From NCBI GenBank assembly GCA_002869165.1, contig PKTK01000015.1:1-16002 (forward strand): a DNA stretch of 16,002 nucleotides. The letters run 5' to 3'. The notes beneath the pieces were generated by a model, which ran no database searches, had not been told where the DNA came from, and saw only the letters and a program-made list of their open reading frames with translations. Shown here piece by piece: positions 1 through 6,222 of the stretch. The translations under genes and the position numbers were made by a program. This DNA comes from Candidatus Parcubacteria bacterium (GTDB taxonomy: Bacteria > Patescibacteria > ABY1 > BM507 > UBA12075). The first letter of the stretch is position 1; every line of letters starts with the position of its first letter.

Positions 1-43
1 AAATCGGGTTGTCTTATTATACGTGCTCCCAGATGGACTTGAA
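1..43 (-). repeat. Direct repeat of the tRNA-Ile 3' tail (copy 1)
   Basis: These 43 bases are identical to positions 185-227. They contain the last 20 bases of the tRNA gene (T-loop TTCAAGT onward, acceptor strand, discriminator A) plus 23 bases of its downstream flank. The match stops abruptly at 44, where a different sequence with a small hairpin (GAGGC/GCCTC) replaces the rest of the tRNA, so this copy cannot be a working tRNA. A repeat made of a tRNA 3' end is what site-specific integration at a tRNA leaves behind, but a local duplication would look the same. The repeat may continue left of the window. Confidence 0.8.
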
Positions 44-77
44 GAGGCGGAAGCCTCACACCGTCAATATTGTATAT

Positions 78-118
78 AATAAGCAATAAATTTGTTTAAC
101 AATTTGCTTATTATTTTT
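78..118 (+). terminator. Likely intrinsic terminator, plus strand
   Basis: The arm AATAAGCAA (78-86) pairs with TTGCTTATT (104-112); an inner TTGTT/AACAA pairing extends the stem. A run of T (114-118) follows on the plus strand. It could end a plus-strand transcript coming from left of the window. Confidence 0.5.
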
Positions 119-139
119 CTATAACCCACACTACTCAAG

Positions 140-183
140 GATGGTTCAAGTCTCAGCTGAAATCACGTATAATAAAACAACCC
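140..183 (+). repeat. Degenerate inverted copy of the tRNA-Ile 3' tail
   Basis: Read on the plus strand, this carries GATGGTTCAAGTC (the tRNA T-arm) followed, after a diverged stretch, by CACGTATAATAA and ACAACCC. These are the same blocks, in the same order, as the tRNA 3' end and flank read on the minus strand. The acceptor strand itself has decayed and no 5' tRNA half is present upstream, so this is a relic and not a second tRNA gene. Confidence 0.65.
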
Positions 184-209
184 TAAATCGGGTTGTCTTA
201 TTATACGTG
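164..209 (-). terminator. 20-bp hairpin directly at the tRNA 3' end
   Basis: Arms 164-183 and 190-209 pair over 20 positions with a 6-base loop. The one mismatch becomes a G-U pair when read as minus-strand RNA. The hairpin starts in the last two bases of the tRNA. No clear U-run follows on the minus strand, so it may be a 3' processing or stability hairpin and not a true terminator. Confidence 0.5.
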
Positions 210-280
210 CTCCCAGATGGACTTGAACCATCGACCCCCACGTTATAAGCGTGGTGCTCTAACCACTGAGCTATGGGAGC
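208..280 (-). tRNA. tRNA-Ile with anticodon UAU
   Basis: The minus strand folds into a complete cloverleaf. The 7-bp acceptor stem is GCTCCCA/TGGGAGC; the D stem is GCTC/GAGC; the anticodon stem is CCACG/CGTGG with loop CTTATAA; the T stem is GATGG/CCATC with loop TTCAAGT; the discriminator is A73 and CCA is not encoded. The anticodon in the loop is TAT, which reads AUA (isoleucine). Known isoleucine identity features that can be seen are A73, C4-G69, U12-A23, A37 and A38; C29-G41 is not present (it is A29-U41). Most bacteria read AUA with a CAU tRNA modified to lysidine by TilS, so a UAU tRNA is uncommon. It lies downstream of the minus-strand gene at 399-689, from which it is separated by two hairpins. 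Confidence 0.93.
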
Positions 281-297
281 AATTATTCTACAAACAA

Positions 298-319
298 AAA
301 AAGGAAATCTTTCCTTTTT
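298..319 (-). terminator. Possible terminator hairpin upstream of tRNA-Ile
   Basis: AAAAAGGAAA (298-307) pairs perfectly with TTTCCTTTTT (310-319). The U-run is part of the stem and only a short T stretch follows on the minus strand. It may back up the hairpin at 359-382 or shape the 5' side of the tRNA transcript. Confidence 0.4.
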
Positions 320-355
320 GCTACTATATCACCTTTGTTATTTTTTTTCAAGTTT

Positions 356-382
356 GAAAAAAGGAGTGTTTAAACTCCTTTT
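356..382 (-). terminator. Intrinsic terminator of the small gene at 399-689
   Basis: On the minus strand AAAAGGAGT (382-374) pairs with ACTCCTTTT (367-359) around a 6-base loop and runs into TTTTTT. It sits 16 bases past the TAG stop of the gene, the expected place. Confidence 0.75.
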
Positions 383-398
383 AATTTACTAAATTATT

Positions 399-689
399 CT
401 AATTAGACAATACTTTTTCCATTTTTCGAGCACGATTCATCTTTTCGAGATTTTTTACCAGTACTGTTTGAAAATCTTCATCCATGCCAACTGTTTCGCA
501 ATGATGCAAATACTCATCAGGATGATAAATCATTAATTCTAAAATATCAAAAAAGTCATCTGATACCTGAGACATTAGCTCATCAACAATCTTCTCAACT
601 TCTTTTAAGTTACTTGCATTCAATAATTCCGTTCTTGGTAATGCAATAAGCAAAGCAATGGCTCTTTTTCTTTTTTCTTTATTTAACAC
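399..689 (-). CDS. Small uncharacterised protein, 96 residues
   Basis: I do not recognise this protein. It starts at a GTG codon and has a strong ribosome binding site (AGGAGG, 5 bases upstream), which is why I trust it as real; it ends with TAG followed by a good terminator. The sequence is predicted to be mostly helical and charged, with no signal peptide, no membrane segment and no obvious metal motif, so it is probably cytoplasmic. The N-terminus is basic (KEKRKR, residues 4-9) and the C-terminus is again rich in Lys and Arg. A mid-region HPDEYLHHCE contains three His and one Cys but not in a spacing I can assign. It is downstream of the DHH gene on the same strand with a 139-base gap, without an obvious promoter of its own, so co-transcription is possible. 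Confidence 0.75.
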   Translation of the reverse strand: MLNKEKRKRAIALLIALPRTELLNASNLKEVEKIVDELMSQVSDDFFDILELMIYHPDEYLHHCETVGMDEDFQTVLVKNLEKMNRARKMEKVLSN

Positions 690-828
690 TCAAACCTCCT
701 AATGACTGTTTAAATTATTTAAATAAAAACTTCTAATGCTTTTACAATATTTTTACAAAATATAATTTTTTTTGATTTAAGTATATATCAATTATATAAC
801 CTGCCTCCGCAATATCACCTCTAGAAAA

Positions 829-1977
829 TTAAATTGATAAGTCTTTTGCTTTATTTTTAATGTGCTCTACTATTTCTTTTTCCGCTTCCTTCAAGGTCTT
901 ATTTATTTTAAACTTAACAATATTCATTGAACCTTCAGGATTATACTCTTTAGCCAACTTCATGGCTGAAATATTTTTAATGGTCGATAACATTACTTTT
1001 GTCATCTCTTGGTTGTTTTCTTTTGACTCAAAGATTAGCATCATTATCTTTGCTTCAGGAATATTTACCACCAATTCATCAATCACTTCATTTACATCAT
1101 CTTCCACGGTATCTGTTTTATCAAAATCTGCTCCAGATAAAACTGACCAAACTATTTGCTTGTCATCAGTATTAGATAGCCTTGCCAAAACCCTGCCCCA
1201 CAGTTTTAATACCCCCAAAGATCTTGATCTATAAAGCTTATTAACAATCTCTTCTCTTCTGGCTCCCATAGAAATTAATTGTGAGGAGTAATTGAGTAGC
1301 TGTGGAGATACGTTCGCCGTTTTATAATTTTTGGTTTTAGAAATAATTCCAGCCAACAAACAAGTTGCCACATCTTCATCAATTAAATCACGGGCGTATT
1401 CAGAAACAAGCTCAAAAATAACTTCAGCACTTGATGAAGCAGTTAAACTTACATAATTTATTTGGCCAAAACTCTCATTGCTTGAATGATGATCTATATT
1501 AATAATAGGTACTTTGTAGAAAAATTCTGTATCACTATCATAAATTGACCCAAGGGACTCTAAGTCTTCAGTATCAATAACAATAACTAAATCGTATTTA
1601 AAATCACCTGATTTTGCTTTCACGTCTTCACTGCTAAAAAATCCTTCTTTTGGTGAAATAATAAAATCTAAGGAATCCTCCTGAATTTTATACTTAACCT
1701 GACCAACTTTAGCATTGGCAATATTTACACTGATTATAAACTTCCTGAGATTATCTAATCTGGTTTCAATATTATTAAAAGATGGCAAAAAACCGAAGGT
1801 ACTATTTCTTCCGAAACTATCAGCCGCCAAAGATACGTTCTTGCCCATTTTTTTTAATACCAAAAACAAGGCCAAAGCAGAAGCTTGCGAATCGCCATTC
1901 CATGTCTTATTAAAAGTCACTAATATAGAATTAGCTTTTTCAATTTGTTCAAATATTTGTTGTTCTTGGTTTAACAT
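829..1977 (-). CDS. DHH-family phosphoesterase-like protein with altered active site
   Basis: The family (RecJ, NrnA/nanoRNase, pAp phosphatase) cleaves phosphodiesters or phosphomonoesters of short nucleic acids or nucleotides using two metal ions. Counted from the ATG, the signature DHH lies near residues 162-164 within NIDHHSSN, and the preceding VIVIDTEDLESLG is the usual second aspartate motif. The first motif, normally H-x-x-P-D-G-D, reads NKTWNGD here, so His and the first Asp are replaced. The later AGI-x-x-DT motif reads AGIISKTKNY, with Lys instead of Asp. Two of the usual metal-ligand regions are therefore changed while the DHH core is kept. A stretch of about 60 residues between motifs I and II is longer than usual. 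I chose the ATG at 1977; a GTG at 1995 would add six residues, and neither has a clear ribosome binding site. It may be a weakened enzyme or a nucleotide-binding protein. Confidence 0.85.
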   Translation of the reverse strand: MLNQEQQIFEQIEKANSILVTFNKTWNGDSQASALALFLVLKKMGKNVSLAADSFGRNSTFGFLPSFNNIETRLDNLRKFIISVNIANAKVGQVKYKIQEDSLDFIISPKEGFFSSEDVKAKSGDFKYDLVIVIDTEDLESLGSIYDSDTEFFYKVPIINIDHHSSNESFGQINYVSLTASSSAEVIFELVSEYARDLIDEDVATCLLAGIISKTKNYKTANVSPQLLNYSSQLISMGARREEIVNKLYRSRSLGVLKLWGRVLARLSNTDDKQIVWSVLSGADFDKTDTVEDDVNEVIDELVVNIPEAKIMMLIFESKENNQEMTKVMLSTIKNISAMKLAKEYNPEGSMNIVKFKINKTLKEAEKEIVEHIKNKAKDLSI

Positions 1978-2044
1978 ATTTAAAAATATTAACACAAAAA
2001 ATCAAGATTTTGCAAGCATTTTTACTGTTTAGATATAATCAAAA

Positions 2045-2073
2045 AGTATATATAAATAAATAAAAGCTGTCAA
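2045..2073 (-). promoter_or_regulatory. Promoter of the DHH gene
   Basis: On the minus strand TTGACA (2073-2068), a 17-base spacer and TATACT (2050-2045) form a near-consensus housekeeping promoter. Transcription would start near 2038, about 60 bases before the ATG at 1977. Confidence 0.7.
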
Positions 2074-2090
2074 ATATAATCTTTTAAGCC

Positions 2091-2122
2091 TATTTTAATA
2101 TTTTTTTGCTAATATTAAAATA
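2091..2122. promoter_or_regulatory. Perfect 12-bp dyad between divergent promoters
   Basis: TATTTTAATATT (2091-2102) and AATATTAAAATA (2111-2122) are perfect inverted repeats with an 8-base centre. The dyad sits between the -35 boxes of two divergent promoters, where a shared regulator could act. Its extreme AT content makes chance palindromy easier, so the role is inferred. Confidence 0.35.
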
Positions 2123-2131
2123 ATTATACTA

Positions 2132-2159
2132 TTGACAAATATATAATTTCTTATATAAT
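2132..2159 (+). promoter_or_regulatory. Strong promoter of the leader RNA/valS unit
   Basis: TTGACA (2132-2137), a 16-base spacer and TATAAT (2154-2159) match both consensus boxes perfectly. Transcription should start near 2166. The same box pair and spacing occur on the minus strand at 13404-13431. Confidence 0.8.
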
Positions 2160-2185
2160 AAGCATAATTGATCTTTATAAGTTAA

Positions 2186-2293
2186 ATGCTCATATTTCTC
2201 ACGGAGTTTCTCTTTGCCGTTTCTTTTCCTCTTTCTCCCCCTACAATAGAGGTAAGAACTCTTTTCTCTCCAACTCTCCACTGGGTTATTTGA
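2186..2293 (+). CDS. Possible 35-codon leader peptide in the valS leader
   Basis: The first ATG of the predicted transcript opens a 35-codon frame that ends in TGA at 2291-2293, seven bases before the terminator stem. The ATG lies in the left arm, and the stop in the right arm, of the 11-bp closing stem. It encodes three Val codons, one at position 34 (ending Trp-Val-Ile-stop), but there is no run of Val codons and no visible ribosome binding site. The pyrimidine-rich sequence lacks stop codons anyway, so the frame could be chance. Support comes mainly from the matching arrangement upstream of trmB-glmS. Confidence 0.25.
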   Translation: MLIFLTEFLFAVSFPLSPPTIEVRTLFSPTLHWVI

Positions 2294-2299
2294 GCATTT

Positions 2300-2336
2300 A
2301 AGAGGCATCTGCTTTACGCATATGCCTCTTTTTTTT
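2300..2336 (+). terminator. Intrinsic terminator between leader RNA and valS
   Basis: AAGAGGCAT (2300-2308) pairs with ATGCCTCTT (2322-2330), loop 13 bases, followed by eight T (2329-2336). It lies 75 bases before the valS ATG, so read-through or a second promoter is needed to express valS. AT-rich boxes at about 2357-2390 could form a weak promoter. Confidence 0.85.
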
Positions 2337-2411
2337 ACTTGAAAAGTTAGCTCTTTTTTGTTAATCTAAAAGAATAATACACATTATATATAACAGAATT
2401 AAAGGATAACT

Positions 2412-5072
2412 ATGTCAAAAGAACTTGCAAAATCATATGAAGCTAAAAAATATGAAGACGAAATCTACAAACACTGGGAAAAATCAGGGTTTTTCCAGCC
2501 TGAAATAAACAAAAACGCAGAAAAATCATATACCATCGTTCTTCCTCCTCCGAACGTAACAGGCACTCTGCATATGGGACATGCTGGTATGTTAGCTTAT
2601 GAAGATGTTTTAACTCGTTTTCATAGAATGAATAACTTTAAAACATTATGGCTTCCTGGAACAGACCATGCTGCTATTGCCACCCAAACTAAAGTTGAAA
2701 AAATAATCAAAGAAGAAGGTACAAGTCGACACGAAATGGGTAGAGAAAAATTTCTTGATCGAGTCAGACAATTCGCCCAAGACTCACATGACACCATAGT
2801 GAATCAATGCAAGAAAATGGGTTCAAGTCTTGACTGGTCTCGCGAAGCCTACACCTTAGACGAAACTCGTGAAAGAGCCGTAAACTCTGTTTTCAAAATG
2901 ATGTATGATGATGGTCTTATAATCCGTGGAGAACGGGTAATAAACTGGTGCCCTCGTTGTCACTCAACTTTGGCTGATGATGAAGTTGAATACAAAGAAA
3001 ATAAAACTAAATTATACTATTTCAAATATTCAAAAGATTTTCCTATAACCATCGCTACCACTCGCCCAGAAACTAAGCTTGGTGATACAGCTGTAGCTGT
3101 TAATCCCAAGGATGATAGATACAAAGATTTTATTGGCAAGACTTTTGAGGTTGACTTTGTTGGCCTTAAATTGAATATCAAAATAATTGCTGACCGACAC
3201 ATTGAAATGGACTTTGGTACTGGTGCTTTGGGTGTTACTCCAGCTCACTCTATGGTTGATTGGCAAATGGCAGAAGAAAATAATCTAGAAACCATCAAGG
3301 TAATAAACGAAGATGGTAATATTCATGAAGGTTTTGGTGAATATTCTGGGCTTAGTGCTAAAGAAGCGCAAAAAAAGGTAGTAGAAAATCTAGAAAAAGC
3401 TAAGTTAATTGAAAAAGTAGAAGAAATAGATAACAATCTATCACTTTGCTACCGCTGTGACACACCCATTGAGCCTCTGCCAAGTCTCCAATGGTTTATT
3501 GATGTAAATAAAAAACTTGATAAATTTGATGGTAAAAGCATAAAAGAAATCTCTGTTCAAGCTGTAAAGACGGGTGTCTTTGGTCGTGAAAAAATTAATA
3601 TTGTACCAAACAGATTCGAAAAAACATATTTTAATTGGATGGAAAACTTGCGCGACTGGTGTATCTCTAGACAGATTTGGTTTGGTCACCAAGTTCCTGT
3701 CTGGTACAAAGACAATGAAACTTACTGTGGCATCACTCCACCTGAAGGAGACGGATGGATTCGTGATGAAGCTACGCTAGACACCTGGTTTTCTTCTGGG
3801 CTTTGGACTTTTTCAACTCTAGCTCAAAAACCAGATGACATTCGTATTGAAAATGACAAACTTATGATAGACACCGATGACTTCCGCAACTTTCACCCTA
3901 CTCAAGTTTTGGAAACTGGCTATGACATTCTTTTCTTCTGGGTAGCCCGTATGATTATTATGACAACTTACGCTATCAAAGATATTCCATTTCAGGATGT
4001 TTATTTACATGGCTTAATCCTAGATGACAAAGGAAAAAAGATGAGTAAATCAAAAGGAAATGTTATTGATCCACTTGATATGATCCCAAAATACGGCACT
4101 GATGCTACTCGCCTATCACTGCTTATTGGTTGTACCCCGGGGACTGATCTCAAAATTTCAGAAGAAAAAATCGAGTCCTTTAGAAATCTTGTTAATAAGC
4201 TTTGGAATGTTTCTCGTTACATACTTCAAAATGCAAACATCAAAAGTCAAAATAATCTATCAAATATCAAGATCAAAGAATGTACTTTGAGTGATAAATG
4301 GATACTTTCTGAAACAATATCGCTTACAAAAACTGTTAGTAACTATATAAGAGGCTACCAATTTTCTTTGGCGGGAGAAGAGCTACGTGACTTTACATGG
4401 AATAAACTGGCTGACTGGTACGTGGAAGCTAGCAAATTTGAAAATAGTTCACAAAAAGAGGAAGTTCTCTCTTTTGTTTTAACTACTCTACTTAAACTAT
4501 GGCATCCCTACATTCCTTTCGTAACTGAAATTATCTGGAAGGAAATTTCTGATACTGATCTAATTATAGAATCTTGGCCAAGTGAAACTGATTTTAATAA
4601 TGAGTGGGTTAAATTTTCAGAAAAAGGGATATCTGAACAATTCAAGCTTATTCAAGAAATAATCGAATCAATTCGAAATGCTCGATCTGAAAACAAGGTT
4701 GAACCTAGCAAAAAAGTTAAAGCTATAATTTACGCTGGTGATAAAATTGATCTGATAAAAGAAAATAATATTTTACTCAAATCTCTTAGAACTGGTATTG
4801 AAGATCTTGAAATAAAAGAAAATGGTGAAAAGATCGAGGGAGAAATCCATGGAAGTATCGAAGGAATTGAATTTTATCTAATCGGAGCAATTGACCAAGA
4901 AAAAGAAGCAGAGCGGATCAAAAAAGAAATTGCTAATCTTGAAAAAATGATTGAGATGATTAAGAGCAAACTAGACAACAAAGCCTTTGTTGAAAATGCT
5001 CCAGAGGAGATAGTAAATGCTGAAAAAGAAAAACTTTCCAAATATAAAGAAGAGCTAAACAAACTTAAATAA
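2412..5072 (+). CDS. valS: Valine-tRNA ligase (ValS)
   Basis: This 886-residue class I aminoacyl-tRNA synthetase joins valine to tRNA-Val in the cytoplasm. The ATP-binding HIGH motif is HMGH (54-57) within PPPNVTGTLHMGH, and KMSKS is at 543-547. The CP1 editing domain, which removes mischarged threonine, has the usual TTRPE at 216-220. Two Cys pairs (CPRC in the NWCPRCHSTLADDEVEY segment and CYRC in the region before PSLQWF) mark the zinc-type knuckles seen in this subfamily. The DTWFSSGLW segment is typical of ValS. The C-terminal 60 residues form the Lys/Glu-rich coiled coil that grips the tRNA, so the protein is full length. The ATG has a modest AAGGAT ribosome binding site. A leader RNA with a terminator lies upstream, suggesting regulated expression; the REP-like repeat follows the TAA. 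Confidence 0.97.
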   Translation: MSKELAKSYEAKKYEDEIYKHWEKSGFFQPEINKNAEKSYTIVLPPPNVTGTLHMGHAGMLAYEDVLTRFHRMNNFKTLWLPGTDHAAIATQTKVEKIIKEEGTSRHEMGREKFLDRVRQFAQDSHDTIVNQCKKMGSSLDWSREAYTLDETRERAVNSVFKMMYDDGLIIRGERVINWCPRCHSTLADDEVEYKENKTKLYYFKYSKDFPITIATTRPETKLGDTAVAVNPKDDRYKDFIGKTFEVDFVGLKLNIKIIADRHIEMDFGTGALGVTPAHSMVDWQMAEENNLETIKVINEDGNIHEGFGEYSGLSAKEAQKKVVENLEKAKLIEKVEEIDNNLSLCYRCDTPIEPLPSLQWFIDVNKKLDKFDGKSIKEISVQAVKTGVFGREKINIVPNRFEKTYFNWMENLRDWCISRQIWFGHQVPVWYKDNETYCGITPPEGDGWIRDEATLDTWFSSGLWTFSTLAQKPDDIRIENDKLMIDTDDFRNFHPTQVLETGYDILFFWVARMIIMTTYAIKDIPFQDVYLHGLILDDKGKKMSKSKGNVIDPLDMIPKYGTDATRLSLLIGCTPGTDLKISEEKIESFRNLVNKLWNVSRYILQNANIKSQNNLSNIKIKECTLSDKWILSETISLTKTVSNYIRGYQFSLAGEELRDFTWNKLADWYVEASKFENSSQKEEVLSFVLTTLLKLWHPYIPFVTEIIWKEISDTDLIIESWPSETDFNNEWVKFSEKGISEQFKLIQEIIESIRNARSENKVEPSKKVKAIIYAGDKIDLIKENNILLKSLRTGIEDLEIKENGEKIEGEIHGSIEGIEFYLIGAIDQEKEAERIKKEIANLEKMIEMIKSKLDNKAFVENAPEEIVNAEKEKLSKYKEELNKLK

Positions 5073-5082
5073 TTTTTTAAAC

Positions 5083-5181
5083 TTTGTCATCTCGAACGAA
5101 GTGAGAGATCTATAATGCTGAGTAAATTTCCAAAGTATTAAAGATTTCTCCTTTCACTATCGCTTCAGTCGAAATGACAAA
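5083..5181. repeat. REP-like imperfect inverted repeat
   Basis: The ends TTTGTCATCTCGA (5083-5095) and TCGAAATGACAAA (5169-5181) are inverted repeats with one mismatch. Inside, AGAGATCT and AGATTTCTC plus ACGAAGTGA and CGCTTCAG continue the imperfect symmetry. Elements of the AGATTTCTC...TCGAAATGACA type are commonly dispersed between genes in several bacterial groups. It fills most of the gap between valS and the mscS-like gene and ends 8 bases before the latter's start, which lacks a ribosome binding site. As RNA it would form a hairpin between the two messages. Confidence 0.65.
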
Positions 5182-5189
5182 TACGTATT

Positions 5190-6221
5190 ATGCTATCAAA
5201 TCCTTACCTAAACGCTCTAGCCATAGTTGCTATATTCTGGCTAGGTTCTTACATCATCACCATCGCCATAGGACTCATTGGCAAATTAACAAGCAAAACC
5301 AAAACTGATCTTGATGATCGAATCATAAAAGCAATAAAGCTTCCTATTCGCTACTTTGCTATTATTCTTGGTTTTTATTACGGCTTCAAATCATTTGCTT
5401 GGACTTGGACTCTCGGAAGCAAAGAAATGGGCATTTCTGATCTCATGGTAGCGCTTGTTATTTTAACTGCAGGCTTCATGATATCTAGACTGGTAAAAAC
5501 TGTTTTTACCTGGTATGGCGAAAAAGATAATATTATTATGAGTCAAACCATGTTTATCTTCTTGAGGAGAATTATTAACATTGTAATATATGCTGTTATA
5601 TTAATGATTGTCTTTTCTCAGCTCGGCATTGAGATCACCCCCTTACTTGCTTCTCTAGGTATTGCCGGACTAGCTATTGCCATGGGCCTTAAGCCAACTA
5701 TTGAAAGTCTTTTTGCAGCCCTGTTTTTGGTAATGGATAAATCGATTAATGTTGGTGACTGGATTCAACTAGCTGATGGCACCAAAGCATATATCGAAGA
5801 TATTTCCTGGCGCACTGTTCGAATCAGGACAATCGGAGGTAATACTGTAATTGTGCCGAATAATGTCTTTGCCAATGAGATAGTAAGTAGCTATGATTAT
5901 CCAGAAAAACACTTCACCACATCAATCACAGTTGGCGTATCATACGACACTGACCTGGAAAAAGCTGAATATATTGCCACCCAAGCAGCGGAAAAAGTTA
6001 TTAAAGAAGAAGGGATTACCCTACAAGAGAACAACCCTACTATTCGCTACAATCTACTTGATGCATCTAGTATAAACTTCAGCATCTATGTAAAAGTAGA
6101 CACTGTCCAAGATGAAGGACGCATCAAGCATGCCCTAATAAAAGAAATTGTAAAACAATTTAAAGAAAACAATATTGAAATACCATTCCCTCAAATGGTG
6201 ATTCATAAAAACAACGAATAA
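5190..6221 (+). CDS. MscS-family small-conductance mechanosensitive channel
   Basis: The 343-residue protein is a membrane channel that opens when the membrane is stretched and lets solutes out during sudden drops in osmolarity. Hydrophobic segments lie at about 8-31, 53-70, 84-106 and 126-147. They are followed by the pore-lining helix at about 151-182 (LLASLGIAGLAIAMGLKPT, then FAALFLVMD), rich in Gly and Ala as in MscS TM3. The beta domain follows with VGDWI (188-192) and the hallmark VPNNVF (222-227), then the alpha/beta C-terminal domain. It has one or two membrane segments more than E. coli MscS. No ribosome binding site is visible before the ATG. The next gene starts 1 bp after its TAA, so the two form an operon, possibly read from valS through the REP-like repeat. 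Confidence 0.92.
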   Translation: MLSNPYLNALAIVAIFWLGSYIITIAIGLIGKLTSKTKTDLDDRIIKAIKLPIRYFAIILGFYYGFKSFAWTWTLGSKEMGISDLMVALVILTAGFMISRLVKTVFTWYGEKDNIIMSQTMFIFLRRIINIVIYAVILMIVFSQLGIEITPLLASLGIAGLAIAMGLKPTIESLFAALFLVMDKSINVGDWIQLADGTKAYIEDISWRTVRIRTIGGNTVIVPNNVFANEIVSSYDYPEKHFTTSITVGVSYDTDLEKAEYIATQAAEKVIKEEGITLQENNPTIRYNLLDASSINFSIYVKVDTVQDEGRIKHALIKEIVKQFKENNIEIPFPQMVIHKNNE

Positions 6222-6222
6222 T

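Larger units (their letters stand above)
2166..2336 (+). ncRNA. Structured leader RNA or small RNA upstream of valS
   Basis: A transcript of about 170 nt is bounded by a consensus promoter and a strong intrinsic terminator. An 11-bp perfect closing stem joins TTAAATGCTCA (2182-2192) to TGAGCATTTAA (2291-2301). Inside, GAGTT can pair with AACTC, and CCTCT with AGAGG, around a pyrimidine-rich loop (about 2207-2241) containing CCTCTTTCTCCCCC. The CCTCTT of this loop could instead pair with AAGAGG at 2300-2305, the left arm of the terminator, giving an antiterminator. The size resembles 6S RNA, but I see neither the long interrupted duplex nor any sequence match. No T-box consensus (AGGGUGGNACCGCG) is present. 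It may be a valS attenuator, a free small RNA, or both. Confidence 0.6.

Noticed and set aside
140..163. Second functional tRNA on the plus strand
   Set aside because: The T-arm-like GATGGTTCAAGTC has no pairing partner on its 3' side, and no D-arm, anticodon stem or 5' acceptor strand is present upstream.
860..1234. 124-codon plus-strand frame opposite the DHH gene
   Set aside because: Hydrophobic, Ser/Phe-rich translation typical of the antisense of a Lys/Glu-rich gene, with no ribosome binding site.
2166..2336. T-box riboswitch in front of valS
   Set aside because: Neither the AGGGUGGNACCGCG element nor a convincing UGGN antiterminator bulge is present.
5083..5181. CRISPR-like or insertion-sequence end
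   Set aside because: It is a single imperfect inverted repeat of about 100 bases with no spacers, transposase or target duplication visible.
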